DNA from: Beroe forskalii
Taxonomy: Eukaryota; Ctenophora; Nuda; Beroida; Beroidae
DNA length: 64,000 nt
Assembly: GCA_011033025.1 (NCBI GenBank)
Contig: WFMF01000159.1
Coordinates: 62,001 to 126,000 of the forward strand
Direction of reading: 5' to 3'
This document shows, piece after piece, positions 22,088 to 33,416 of the stretch. Position 1 is the stretch's first letter; each line of letters begins with the position of its first letter. The position numbers and the translations under genes were made by a program. A model generated the notes under the pieces. That model had not been told where the DNA came from, ran no database searches, and was given only the letters and a program-made list of their open reading frames with translations.

Positions 22088-23409
22088 TCATGAAGTTGAT
22101 GATGATGATGTTGATATAGTCTCAAGAGCATCAAGCTGTTCCATCACGAACCTAACTCGGTTAATGAACTTGTCTTGTACTCGATTTGATGAAGGTAGCA
22201 GTATGTCTTTTACAAACATGTAGTCTGTTTCTGTGCTTGATGCAGTCGTGATGTCAAGGATGTTGGTCAGCACTACCTGTGTGTTATCTGAAAGTTCATT
22301 ACATCTGAGAAGTTGATGTTCTGGGGAATCATCTGCTTCATTGCAAAAGACACATCTGCTTTCCTCTTCAGTTCCCCCAAGCTTTCGTCTTACATTGCCA
22401 AAGATAAGTGAATTACCATGAATGAAATCCAATATAAAGCTGTCTTCTCTCTTTGTAGTACCATGACTGAAAAGGTAGTTTCCATTATGAAGAAGTAATC
22501 CTCTTTCAGTCAGTTCATCTGTGATGTTATCAATCTTAAGTCTGCAATTTGAGTCTGGAGAGAATATGCCATCCTTCTTTATGTATTCATTCCAGACATT
22601 TTGAAGATAGGCTGACATAACATTTTTAGTATATATTAAGTGCTGAGGTGCTGCTTGCTCAGATAATGAGGAACTTCTACAGCTTCTCTTCCTTTTACCA
22701 GATCCATTTCCTTTGCATACCTGCCAGGAAAGGTATCTTCTTGCTGCATCTATTTGACTGTGGTAAATTGTGTAAAGAGAGCCTTCAACTTGTGCAAGAG
22801 TACTAGTTATGAAGTCGTTGCTTGAAAGTGCTTTACACATAAATTTGACATTGAGTATTTCTAGTTGCACCTTGAGGGGTGGAAGGTGGAGTGCCAATTC
22901 TACAAGTTTGTGGTTAGGGTAAAGCATTGCTCCAGTAATTTTCATGAGTGCTTTGTTCCAAAATGCTTTGAAGATGCAGATGTTTGATTCTAGCCACAGT
23001 GGAGCACCATAGTGAAGCTTAGTTAGGACAGTTGTCTTGAATAGTAGAACTAAGCTCTGTACATTAAGTCCATGGTTCCTGTTAGTGGACTTAGTGAGGA
23101 GGTTCCACTTCTTATTGCACTGTTTCAGTTTTGTAACTGCATGCTCTTTGAAGGACAGGTCTTTGTCAATTATCAATCCAAGCACCTTAGTTTGATTGAC
23201 GTATTCAATCTCTTTGTTGTTTATGATAAGGTTTGGTGGGTCAATAGAGTAGCTTTTATTTCCTGTGTTAAGTATAATTGCTTCAGTTTTATCTTTATCA
23301 CAGTTTATTACAAGCTTATTCTTTATACACCATTCTGTGAGGTTGTTACAAAGCTTTTGCATGATGTGATAACAGTAAGACATTTCACAATGAGTGATGA
23401 TGATAGAGC
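22088..23409 (-). pseudogene. LINE reverse transcriptase, downstream half
   Basis: Minus strand. It begins right after the Mutator-like insertion with GSIIITHCEMSYCYHIMQKL, the residues following the FADD box. It runs through LVINCDKDKTEAIIL and VLGLIIDKDLSFKEH (RT thumb) and a 300-residue C-terminal part with CVFCNEADDSPEHQLLRC, a CCHC knuckle typical of I/Jockey-group LINEs. The stop is at 22088. This half is uninterrupted, so the insertion into it appears fairly young. The upstream half is at 25778-26620. Confidence 0.88.
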
Positions 23410-23904
23410 CGGCATAATCCACGATTTTTGCAAGTACACCTGAATTTCGCCGGAGCTGTCCGCGAATTCAAGTGAATTCAGGTGAATTCAGGTGAATTCG
23501 CGGCGGAGTTCGCCAAAAAATTTTTGGCGGACTCCGCCGGACTCCGCCGAGTCCGCCATGAACTCCGGGCGAATTCACTTGAATTCACCTGAATTCGCCG
23601 CGAATACACGCGTATTCGTGTACTAGTTCGCCAATTTTCCAGTTCACCCAGGTGAACTGCCAGTTCATGGGCGACCGCGCGAACTAGTTCGCCTGAATTC
23701 AGATGCCGGAGTCCGCCTGAGTTCGCCGGAGTCCGCCTGAGTTCGCCGGAGGGAAACTTGCCCAAAAGCCCAAATCAGTACGAATTTAACAAATTAGTGA
23801 TCGGCGATGAAGGAAAATTGCGTTATTGCAATTGCAAAGGCTCTTCTTATACAGGTGTTTTGGTCGGCGCTTTGCTCTAACCAGATCCCCTTTGCAAAGT
23901 CAAC

Positions 23905-24030
23905 ATGGGGAACGGACTCTAGGTCGGGGGGACTATAGGTCGGGGACTCTGGGTCGGCGGTGGCACACCAGGGTGGACTCTGGGTCGGGAGATCCCCACA
24001 GGGTGGACTCTAGGTCAGGAGCCTCTTCAC
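23905..24030 (+). repeat. Minisatellite GGACTCTAGGTCGGG
   Basis: About six degenerate copies of a GGACTCTRGGTCGGG unit separated by short spacers, inside the Mutator-like element. Confidence 0.7.
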
Positions 24031-24352
24031 TTTATATAAACTACCTAAAGCCTGGATCGATTTATACCGAGAATCTCTCGGTTAATCCAGATAACAGAGC
24101 CCGTATGGAGGGTACAATAATGCTCGATCCGATGTATCATTGTGGAGACACTGGGGGACTCACGATACACGGTGTCAGCATGTGATCCGCCACATCACAA
24201 TTTACACTATCCCATACCGCTTGTTGGCTCATGTCATCGGAGGGGATACGTGATACGAGCACAACCCCATGCTAATTCGTCAGGATATCGTCCCACTTAG
24301 GTAACGAGGTCTCATGAAGTCTGCAAACCCTTGACACGACAGATGGGAGACA

Positions 24353-24740
24353 AGCTTGGAGCTGGTGGATCAAGCGGAGCTGGCAGCTGCTTATAGTGTC
24401 CTGAACCTCATACCCACTCTGCAGACACCCTCCCTGCAGACTGCCGGACCCTCAGGCAAGCTGATATGCTCCTCTACGACAACGCCTCGGGTGATCATCC
24501 GTGCTACCAGTGACAAACTCACGATCCTAGCAGAGAGCTCCTGCTGGTTCCTCGATGGAACCTTCAAGTCCCCTAACCCCAGATCCTTGTCATCCATGCG
24601 GAGCTCTCATCCCTCACAGAAGACAGATCCTGGTGCCTCCCCACGGTCTGCATTCTCCTCACCCACAAGGACTTAGCCATTTACGCCTATATGCGCCGAT
24701 ACTGGTTTTTGTCCTCAGCGAATCAGCGATGTCCTAAGTC
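24353..24740 (+). pseudogene. MULE-type transposase fragment
   Basis: The plus frame reads RVIIRATSDKLTILAESSCW then FLDGTFKSPN, resembling the 'L..L..S..WFMDGTFK..P' start of the MULE transposase core. After a frameshift near 24580 it continues QILVIHAELSSLTEDRSWCL and PTVCILLTHKDLAIYAYMRR, matching 'QLYTIHA......VPLVYALLP.K....Y'. The D of DGTF is the expected first catalytic acid. The rest of the core and the zinc-binding part are missing, so it is inactive. Confidence 0.6.
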
Positions 24741-24759
24741 GTCATTGGGTGAGGCAACA

Positions 24760-24827
24760 CCTGACAATGACGTCACAGATCTTGATGTCAATTTTTTCTA
24801 GTGTCCTAATCAAAACCCTAACCCTAA
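24760..24827 (-). repeat. Fragment of the telomere-like MITE
   Basis: The reverse complement matches 3100-3190 (TTAGGGTTAGGGTTTTG, then AAAAATTGAC and ATCTGTGACGTCA). It abuts the smaller MITE. Confidence 0.5.
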
Positions 24828-25318
24828 GGGAGCCGTCACATATTATGTCATCACTTTTTTGCCCATTTTCAACCCCCCCTGTCTGTCATCACTTGTCATC
24901 ATTGGCTGACCCCCTCCCCCATGATGACGTCAGCATTGACCAAACCCCCCTCCTTTTTCAAAACAAATTTTGACTATTTCGAATCAAAACAACCGACATG
25001 AAATATCAACTATGTACGTGTGGTGTGATTCATATCGTTAAATTCGTTAAAAATTAAAAAAATGGTTCTAATTGTCATAGACGAACATCCAGTTAGTTTG
25101 GAAATATAGATATCATATCAAAGAAATGAAATGGGTACATCAAAACAAAATATTGTGAACGAAAAGTTTGGATATCGTATTTTCGAATTTAGAAAATTCA
25201 ATATTTTCGCTGACGTCGGCAAACCTTAAACCCCCTCCCTCCCCCCCTGTCATCACCTGTCAGCATTTGAAAACCCCCTCCCTCTCGTCGAGTGATGACG
25301 TAATATGTGACGGCTCCC
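24828..25318. mobile_element. Smaller MITE nested in the Mutator-like element
   Basis: The inverted ends read GGGAGCCGTCACATATTATG (24828) and, on the other strand at 25318, GGGAGCCGTCACATATTACG, both followed by TCATCAC. The flanks both read CTAA, possibly a 4-5 bp target duplication. Pyrimidine-rich subterminal blocks (CCCCCTCCC) are repeated inside. No coding sequence. Confidence 0.65.
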
Positions 25319-25777
25319 CTAAGGTTCTTTGGATCCATGACGACACGCATATGGTAGACATTGTGAATTGTATCCTATTCTCACATAAGCGTGCCAGACG
25401 TGACAAAGTTCCTTCAAAGTTCAGGTGAATTCGCGGTCGCCGCGAACTGAGTTCACCTGAGTTCGCCCAAGTTCGCCCAAGTTCACCTGAGTTCGCCGCG
25501 AATTCGCGGCGGACATCAGTTCGCCAGCGACCACAAGAACTTGTTCGCCTGGGTGAACTGGAAAATTGGCGAACTAGTACACCGAATACGCGTGTATTCG
25601 CGGCGAATTCAGGTGAATTCAGGTGAATTCGCCAGAGTCCGCGGCGAACTCCGGCGGAGTCCGCCAAAATTTTTTTGGCGAACTCCGCCGCGAATTCCTA
25701 ATTCACCTGAATTCACTTGAATTCGCGGCGAATTCGCGGCGAATTCAGGTGTACTTGCAAAAATCGTGGATTATGCC

Positions 25778-26620
25778 ATAGAGCCATCATCAGCAAATTT
25801 GAAACAGCTCATAATTTCTTGTATTGAATCTTCAGACCCATCTGTCATATCTGCTATATACAAGATAAACAAGAATGGTGATAACACTGAACCTTGAGGA
25901 AGTCCATACAGACAGCAGTTTCTCTTCTTGCCCAAAAAACGATTCACCTTCAATTGCATAACTCTGTTTACCAGAAAGCTGTCAATGAGTTGCAAGATTC
26001 TACCTGTGATGCCAAACTTCTTTAACTTTACTATGAGGGATGGTATGTGGACACTGTCGAATGCCTTTTCGAAATCAATGAACAAAATGATACAGGCTAG
26101 TTTCTGCCTTTTAATTTCATGTAAGTTTGCTAAGAGCCTGAACAGATAACGAGTTGTTGATCTTCCTATTGTGAAACCTTCTTGGTTCTCATCTAGTTGA
26201 TGTTCTGATACTATAAATGATCTTATTCTGTTGTCAATGATTCTCTCCATTATCTTTCCAATGTATGGTGCTACTGATAGGGGTCTATATGACCCAGGAT
26301 TGGCATATGTTTTTTTGTTCTCTTTTTTGATGAAGGTGATATGAGAGCAATTCCATGCCCAGAAGCCTGTTTGGAGTACTTGGTTGAACATTTCTTTAAA
26401 CATGGACAGGGCTATTGGTCCAAAGTTTCTGAGCATTATGGGATGGATATTCTCAAAGTCTGCCGATTTATCAAGAGTATCTTGTTTCTCAATGGCATTT
26501 TTCCTTTTAACATTTCCTATCAGTTAAATGTAGTGGAACAGGATGTGGACTCAGTATTCTGTGGATTGTTTGGTGACAAGTGGCAGGAGATGATTGTCAG
26601 GCATTGCCTAAACCCCTCTC
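25778..26620 (-). pseudogene. LINE reverse transcriptase, upstream half
   Basis: Minus strand. It reads ENIHPIMLRNFGPIALSMF, ITFIKKENKK, SYRPLSVAPYIGKIMERIID, IILFIDFEKAFDSVHIPSL (first catalytic Asp), YGLPQGSVLSPFLFILYIAD and FKFADDGS. It then breaks at the 8-bp duplication of the Mutator-like element. A stop codon lies upstream of 26510 in this frame, so the 5' side is decayed or frame-shifted. The endonuclease is not seen. Confidence 0.88.
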
Positions 26621-26689
26621 ACACTAAGAGCGCACCATGACTTGCATATAAAATTCAAAATTTGAAATAATGGGTATGACGACATCAGA

Positions 26690-27215
26690 CAAGGAGATGA
26701 TGAAGGCAGCATTGATGAAGTGTGATGAAACGACCCTTTCAACACTTGTTTTGTCAGCTGTGGATGTTTTGGGGAAAATTAAGGCTATGCTATGATCAGT
26801 GCGTTTTAACTTGGAAGGGCTACACGTGTAAGGAACATATTGAGTGCCAGAAGACTTCTAAACTTCTGTGAAGAAGGAGATCAAGAGTTTCAGCAATGTC
26901 ATGTAGCAGGGCTGTGATGAAAAGATTACAGCAAATCAAGTTTAAGTGGCAGTCAAGTCAACAGTGATGGACAATGACGGAAGGAGAAATGGGATGGTTT
27001 TTGGACTTGAGGACAGATCCAACGAAGTTGTATGGAAAAATGACAGACTTATTTGTTTATTTGATATTTCAGATGTCAAAGCTGAATCTACAAAGCTATC
27101 AGATCATAAAATAGTCCATGTCCTTCTGTACTTCAATCCTGGTGCTATGGATGATGCACAGACAGCTTATCTTGATGAAATGAAAATCAAAACACAAGTT
27201 TATTTGAATTAAAAA
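26690..27215 (+). pseudogene. LINE ORF1 relic
   Basis: Broken frames resemble the ORF1 at 61215: KCDETTLSTLVLSAVDVLGK against KCDKTALTSLVLSAVSVLGK, and further on VKSTVMDNDGRRNGMVFGLE against VKSAVMEDDKKRAVMVFGLG. The coiled-coil part between them is shortened. It lies opposite in strand to the RT half beside it, so it comes from a separate insertion. Its C-terminal part (STKLSDHKIVHVLLYFNPGA) is unlike the intact copy. Confidence 0.65.
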
Positions 27216-27444
27216 GAAATTTTTCTTCAAGACATCAATTTCAAGACTTTTCTCCAACTCTGTACTTGAACACCATCATGATCCCTTTAGGTAAAGCATT
27301 TAAAGCAATGTGGAAAGCAGAAGGACCTAAACCCAAGTATATTTATCAAAACGTCAGGTTCTCTTGGATTAAAATATGATATAGTTGTTTATAGGCTTGT
27401 TTAAGTATTTATTTATTCAGTTATTTATTTTCCAGCCATTTACA
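27216..27444. other. AT-rich gap, nothing recognised
   Basis: No gene or repeat noted between the ORF1 relic and the GC-rich repeat. Confidence 0.5.
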
Positions 27445-28262
27445 TCCTAAAATTGCTAAACACGTATATCCCTGTGTGGCTCGCGCGGCGCCCTTCCCCA
27501 GGGAAGCGCGCGGCGCGTACACACACCTTTGCGGGCTTAGTAAATTCTGAATCACCTACCATTTTCAGCTGACGACAATTATCGAAAGCTCTTGATTTTA
27601 AACTTTATCGTATCATTCCTGTTTGGCTCGCGCGGCGCATAAAAACACCTATGCGGGCTTAGGAAAGCGTAAGCACTTCGTTAGGTGAAATACGCGGCGC
27701 GCTGCACTGCCAGTCGGGGGGCGCGCGCACAGGGCCAGGGGACCTTCCGTTGTCCGTGCGCGCCCGGCGGATCGACTCGTACTCGAAGAGCCTGAAAAAT
27801 ATAAAGCAGACAACAGGTGGCTAGTAAAATTTTTTACTTGCCCTGTAACCAGCGCTCTGGTTTCGTGCACATAGATTCCCCTAACCAGGGTCCTGGTTAG
27901 GGCAATGCACAGAGTGTGTTGCGGACTGTTCCTAAGCCCGTATAGGCTAGGAGTTTGCTCTAACCAGATTCGATCCGTAGTAATTTTACGCGCGCGCGCC
28001 GCGCCTTGCTCCAAACCATGCCAGGACGTTTCGTGACGAAGCGACGCCACTGGTTAAGGGAAGTGACATCCAAATGTCGAACGTTTCGCCGCGCGTGCGA
28101 GGATAGGGTAATATGACATTTGTAGGATGTTACCCTCCGCCGCGCACGACCCTCAAAACTTCCGAGTGTTGTGCGCTAGGGTTGCTAAACACGTATATCC
28201 CTGTGTGGCTCGCGCGGCGCGTACACATGCACCTATGCGGGCTTAGGAAGCGCTAGGGATGG
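27445..28262 (-). repeat. GC-rich dispersed repeats, clustered
   Basis: It holds at least three pieces of the family at 2335-2889. 27452-27545 and 28172-28252 both carry the 'gctaaacacgtatatccctg' to 'gcgggctta' unit. 28075-28185 is the inverted 'atccaaatgtcgaacgtt ... cgcgcacgaccctc' part. The piece at 27950-28060 (GCGCGCGCGCCGCGCCTTGC) recurs at 48743-48815. Open frames here reflect base composition. Confidence 0.65.
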
Positions 28263-28274
28263 GAGAAATCCATC

Positions 28275-28395
28275 AATATGACATGGGCTGGAAAATCCAG
28301 CAAACTGTTAAGTGAAACATTGATATTTTGTGGACAAGAGTGTTGGTGTATTTCATCAAAACAATTATTTTATTTTTTATTTTATTCAGTACTAG
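28275..28395 (+). mobile_element. 3' tail of a CR1-like LINE
   Basis: It matches the tail of the adjoining LINE (31965-32090): ATGGGCTGGAAAATCCAGCA, then 'attgatat...gtgttg' and a (TTTTA)n-type end. It is a severely 5'-truncated copy lying just upstream of, and in the same orientation as, the larger element. Confidence 0.7.
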
Positions 28396-28457
28396 TATAT
28401 AATATATCAACAATTAAAAAATAAATCAGACTCAGGCTTTTGGATTAATCGAGATCT

Positions 28458-31400
28458 GTGTGCTGTGGACAGGGTGGCAAATTTTCATGCAAGACAGCAG
28501 AAGAGGCAGAGAATGAAATCAGGGGAAACAGGGACAAAAACACACCAATAAACCTCTTGTATACTAATGCTGATGGGCTACAGAACAAACTGGATGAGCT
28601 GAAATTGGTAATCAAACAAGAGGGCATTGATATCATTTGTATTGCAGAATCTCATTTGCATGTAGATATTTTAGAAGCTGAGGTGCAGATAGAGGGATAT
28701 AATATGTATAGAAAAGATAGGGATTTTAAAATCAATGATGAAAGTTCCTCAGAAGTTAGTGAAAAAGGGGATCAATTATTTATGTCAGAAATAATATACC
28801 ACAGGAAAGAGATGAATCTTTTGCTAATGCCCCTGACTCTGTGGCTGTTCGGATTAAAACAGACAAAGGCATTGTTTGCATTGCATGTGTTTATAGATCC
28901 CAAGCACTCACTGAGAAACAAAATGATCATCTGATTCAGTGTATCAATGATGTTTGTCATGAATTAAATCCCTATGAAACTATCATTGTTGGAGATTTCA
29001 ATCTGCCAGATGTTCTCTGGAGCAATGGCATTTGTGTACCAGGCAGTTTTGATACCAATAATAAGCTTCTGTACCAGCAAGCTAGATTTGCCCAATGTTT
29101 CAATGATCTTGGGCTTTCATGGGTTTTAACTACTGAAACCACTCGCAGGAGGATGGTTGGAGGTCAACTCCAGGAAAGCTTGCTTGATCAGGTTTTAATG
29201 AATAATGATGGTCTGGTTACTGGGCATAAATTATCTTCACCACTTGGCAAATCAGATCACTCATGCTTAGTGGTCAAGTTGGGAGTTTCCAATGACTGTG
29301 CTCTAAAAAATGACACTGTCCAGAAGCAGTTATGGGGTAAGATTTCACCTGATAAGATATTAGAGTATAGTGTTACCAATATTGACTGGAAATACAGTGG
29401 TGATAATCTTGATGTTGAAGGTATGTTGGAGGAGCTTAATGCCAAATTGCAGCAGATCTCTGATATTGTTCCAACTGATCCTTTTTATGAAAATAATGTC
29501 CCACTGAAATCACCTTGGTCAAGTTCTGCTTTGAGACGCAAACTGAAACTTAAGAATAAGGCCTGGACACAATTTGACTGCAACCCATCTTCTGAAAGTT
29601 TTAGCTATGCAATGTCCCGACAGCAAGTTTATGAAGATGAAAATTTCAGATTGAAGTTGAACTATGAAAGAAAAATAGCATGCAATGTCAAAGATAATTC
29701 CAAAGCTTTCTACCACTACCTACTTAAACAAACGTTTACTCAAGTCTGGTGTTCCCAACTTGGAATGTGAAGATGGTTCTCTGACAGACAATGCTACTGA
29801 AGCAGCTGAAGAACTGGCTAAAGCATTTAGTTCTGTTTTCACACAGGAACCAGATGGACCATTACCAGAGTTTACCAATGATCATGGAAGCAATTATAAT
29901 GATGTTCCTGTAGAGTTTGAACTAACTGATATTAATATTTCTGCTGATGAAGTTGCTACTGAGCTAAGCAAGTTAAATGTTTATAAAAGTATGGGCCCAG
30001 ATAGAGTTCATCCTAAGCTTTTTGAATGCATTATCTGGAGATTGTAGCTTTATTGATGCAGTTTGTAAACTTTTTCAAAAATGTGTTGACTCAGGATCGT
30101 TACCTAGTGTGTGGAGGTCTGCAACTGTTGTGGCACTTTTAAATCAGGGTCAAAGTCTCAGCCATCTAATTATAGGCCTGTATCATTAACTTGCATCATT
30201 TGTAAAGTATTTGAACAGATAATACGAAACAAATAGTTAACTTTTTAGAGAGTAGAATCACAGGTCACCAGCATGGGTTTGTGCAAAACAAGTCTTGTCT
30301 AACAAATCTTTTGGAAACATTTGATACTATATTGCAGTTATTAGAAGAAGGTGAAGCAGTTGATATTTTATACTTTGATTTCCAAAAGGCCTTTGATAAA
30401 GTACCACATTATAGGCTATTGAGTAAATTAGAAAATCTTGGTATTAAAGGCAAGCTGTTAGAGCTTTTAAGGAGTTTTCTCAATGATAGAAGTATGAGAG
30501 TATTTGTCAATGGAAAGTATTCAACAATCAAAAAAGTTTTGTCTGGGGTACCACAAGGGTCAGTATTGGGGCCATTATTGTTTATATTATTTATAAATGA
30601 TTTGCCTGATAACATTATTAATGCAGTTAAATTATTTGCTGATGACTTGAAATTGATTGCAAAAGCAAACAGTGCTAGGACAATCAATGAAGACTTATGT
30701 CAATTAGAAAGGTGGGAAAAGTTGTGGTTATTAAGTTTTAATGAAACCAAATGTAAGGTTATGCACCTGAATTACAATAACAATCCAAAGAATGATTATA
30801 AATTAAATGGCAATAGTATAGAAGTATCTGATCAGGAAAAAGATTTGGGGATTCTCATCTCAGATTCCCTCCTTTGGAATGATCAGATCAATAAATGTAT
30901 ATGTAAAGCTAATCAAATGATGAATTGGATTATTAGGAATTACACTCTAAGGGAGAAAAGGGTCATGCTTAAAATTTATAAAACTTTAATAAGACCACAC
31001 TTGGAATATGGAGTGCAGTTGTGGTGCCCATCTCCTGAGCATGGGAACTGGTCTCTGATTCTAGGTATTGAAGGTGTCCAGAGACGCTTCACACGTCTTA
31101 TTGATGGGATGGGCCACCTCCCTTACTCGGAGAGACTTGGGCATCTGCAGTTGACAACTCTTGCTGAGCGACGATTCAGGGGTGATCTTATTGAAACTTT
31201 CAAGGCGTATAGAGATATGAATGGACTCAGGCATATATTTAAGTTTAGTAATCATAGAAGTAATATTGTCTCTTGTTTAAAGACGAGTAATAGTATTCCT
31301 AATAATGTCAAAAAGTTGCACAGAAGATTCTTTACAGAAAGAATACGGGAAATATGGAATAAGCTGCCTTCTTATGTTCGTGAATCTGATTCAGTTATTA

Positions 31401-31603
31401 ATTTTAAATGTAATCTAGAAAATTTTAAATCTATGTGTTTAAGAGAAGGGATCAGTTCTGGAGCATTTTATTGGAATGTTTCACATGAAGTCTTGTCAAA
31501 AATTGAAACACCTGCTTATCTAATCAGTAGATCAAAACAAGTTGAGTTCTTAAGGGTTAATCCTTTTTTAGCCAAAAAGAATTATTTCAATTTAAGATAT
31601 TAG
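28458..31603 (+). pseudogene. CR1/L2-group LINE with endonuclease and reverse transcriptase
   Basis: The AP-endonuclease part begins INLLYTNADGLQNKLDELKL and GIDIICIAESHL (catalytic Glu). After a frameshift near 28830 it continues IVGDFNLPDVLW and KSDHSCLVV (catalytic His). A second frameshift is near 29720 and a stop at 30046. The RT then reads QNKSCLTNLLETFD, ILYFDFQKAFDKVPH, GVPQGSVLGPLLFILFINDL and KLFADDLKLI, and is intact from 30281 to 31603. The C-terminal part has PHLEYGVQLWCPS and IEGVQRRFTRLI, as in CR1/L2 elements. ORF1 is absent. The frameshifts make it inactive, though the RT half is well kept. Confidence 0.92.
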
Positions 31604-32090
31604 GTAACATGTAAGGGCTTTCATGAATTTATTTTGTACTTATTTGGAGTTTTTGTATGCACTATTAGGTTACTCCTCAGCAAATTACTTGTTTATCTAT
31701 TTGTAATTGTATCTTTATTTATGTTTTGCAGTATTCAAATTAAATTCATATGAATTCGGTTTTGGGCATTTTTAAAATTAGTATTTGACACAGAGACACT
31801 GTGTTTGCTGTGTTTTTATTTCCTTCATTGAAGCAGTTATTACCTATGCCGTATGTTAATTTCTATTAATTTATCAATATTAAATTATTATGCGCTAATT
31901 TATTATCCCATAAATTATAATGTTTAACTTATAATGTTTAATTTATTTTTCAATGTTAATGTCTATAAAATAATATGGGCTGGAAGATCCAGCAGATTGG
32001 CCAATGAATCATTGACATGTTTATGAAATTAGTGTTGATGTAATATCAAAATTTTTTATTTTATTTTATTTTATTTTATCCTTTAAAACG
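31604..32090 (+). mobile_element. LINE 3' untranslated region and (TTTTA)n tail
   Basis: AT-rich sequence ending in the ATGGGCTGGAAGATCCAGCA block and a (TTTTA)n run at 32052-32079, the short-repeat tail expected of CR1-like LINEs. Confidence 0.7.
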
Positions 32091-33210
32091 TCATTTGTGT
32101 TACCTGTAGACATGGTTAAGTATAATGATGTCTGCTAACACTCTTCAAAACCTTTTTGTTAAAAAAAGGCAATTGGAGAGGGAAAAATTTGTAGCTTGAC
32201 AGATGTGGTGAGGTATAATGGGACTTAGCTGGTTTGAAGTATGGCCTGCCCAGCAGGTCACTGGTGAGGGTGATGAAAGTGCAGAAAGATTAAATGGTGT
32301 GTACTTAAAATTTTTCTTTCGGAGAGCTGGACAGTGGGCTAAGTTTTATAATACCACTCCAGTGCAGATAACCACAGTGCAATAACAGGGCATATCGCAC
32401 TGGTTGTGGTATTATACGCTAATCTAACTCCCCAGAAGTGATATTGTTGCACTAATATGCACTCGGCTGACACCTCGTGCACATTAGTGTACTTATCAAC
32501 ACTCGGCTTCGCCTCGTGTGTTGAGTACACTTATTGGCACTTGGCTTCGCCTCGTGCAATAAGTGCAACAATACCACTATGCGTCATTAGATTAGCGTAT
32601 ATTAGCCAATTTTGAGGGTACTTGTAGGTATGCAATAATTTGTTATATTGCACTCCTCACATTGGCTAATACACTAAGAGCATGGCAAATGGTCATGATG
32701 CTAATAAAATTATTGCACTGGGCTACACCAAGTGCAATAATTTCTATTAGCACTGTATTCCCAGCCATGCTCTAAGCGTATATAGCATTAAGAAGGTTGA
32801 TAATGCAACCAGAGGTCACCACTCACCAATGTTACTGCTGCTACATAGCTCAAATTTGATTGTAATAAGTAGTGTTGTAAAGTTTAAAATTTTTTGTTTG
32901 TTACTAAACCCTTCATTCTGAAACTGTTAGTAGATTTGATAATATGATATTTTTAAAAACATTTCAATGATATGAGAAAGAGAAAGTTTGAATAGCATCT
33001 GCATCAGCCAATTCAACCTATTCATTGATTCAAAGTTGAAGCCAGCAGAGGAAATCGACATGTCTTTATTGAGGCCTCTGTCAATTGAGCAGTCTGCACA
33101 CATAATATGCATTTGATGTCGAAGAATTTATCTCTGAATATATCCCTAAATTGAGGAATGAACACAACTTTTAAAGTGCTTCAAAACAGAAGGTAACCAT
33201 TAGCCACCTT
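32091..33210. other. Upstream region of the BTB gene
   Basis: Besides the hairpin cluster no repeat or exon is recognised. The promoter and any untranslated exon of the BTB gene probably lie here, but no clear core-promoter element could be named. Confidence 0.35.
32339..32790. repeat. Hairpin cluster with CTCGGCTTCGCCTCG loops
   Basis: A set of stems within 450 bp: TAATACCACT...GTGGTATTA (32348-32415); an outer GCTAATCTA...TAGATTAGC pair (32418-32597) enclosing ACTAATATGCACTCGG..., GTACTTATCAACACTCGG... and CACTTATTGGCACTTGG... hairpins (32450-32570). A second structure has outer AGAGCATGGC...GCCATGCTCT (32687-32775) and an inner TGCTAATAAAATTATTGCAC stem. Sequence from 32600 resembles the start of segment C (7305-7375), where the hairpin MITE of repeat A sits in the right arm. 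Confidence 0.65.
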
Positions 33211-33416
33211 ATGAACACAGACAAAGGTTGTGGGGGTGTTGCCAAAGGGGAGCGACCATGTGCTCCCTGGCCCTATGAAATGGAAGTTACTGGAGAAGAG
33301 GAAGAGGCCCAAGAAGAGTACTTCCTGGTAAAGGATCACGAACTTTTGAATGGTGTCTCAGACTTCTACAACAACTCGAAACTGAGTGATATAACTCTTA
33401 CTGTGGGAGAGCAAAA
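33211..33416 (+). CDS. BTB gene exon 1
   Basis: ATG at 33211; donor AA|GTATGT. Acidic leader (EVTGEEEEAQEE), then the first BTB strand. The Lys codon is split and completed in exon 2, giving VGEQKYAAHKF. Confidence 0.82.

Larger units (their letters stand above)
23410..25777. mobile_element. Mutator-like element inside a LINE RT gene
   Basis: The ends are inverted: GGCATAATCCACGATTTTTG at 23410 and its reverse complement ending at 25777. Both are flanked by the 8-bp duplication ATAGAGCC (23402-23409 and 25778-25785). The inverted ends are long (about 300 bp each, 23410-23710 and 25420-25777) and built of GAATTCAGGTGAATTCGCC-like words, CGTATTCG and GGCGGACTCCGCC palindromes. Inside are a minisatellite, a transposase relic at 24353-24740 and a smaller MITE at 24828-25318. 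Long inverted ends, an 8-bp duplication and a MULE-type domain together point to the Mutator superfamily, whose usual duplication is 8-10 bp. Confidence 0.82.

Noticed and set aside
23478..23765. Minus-strand frame in the Mutator-like end (and its partner at 25260-25667)
   Set aside because: They arise from GAATTCGCCGGAGTCCGCC-type inverted terminal repeats.
24391..24597. Minus-strand frame opposite the MULE core
   Set aside because: The plus strand carries the recognisable DGTF and IHAE motifs.
27649..28050. 133-residue minus-strand frame in the GC-rich repeat
   Set aside because: The composition follows CGCGCGGCGC repeats, and no family is recognised.
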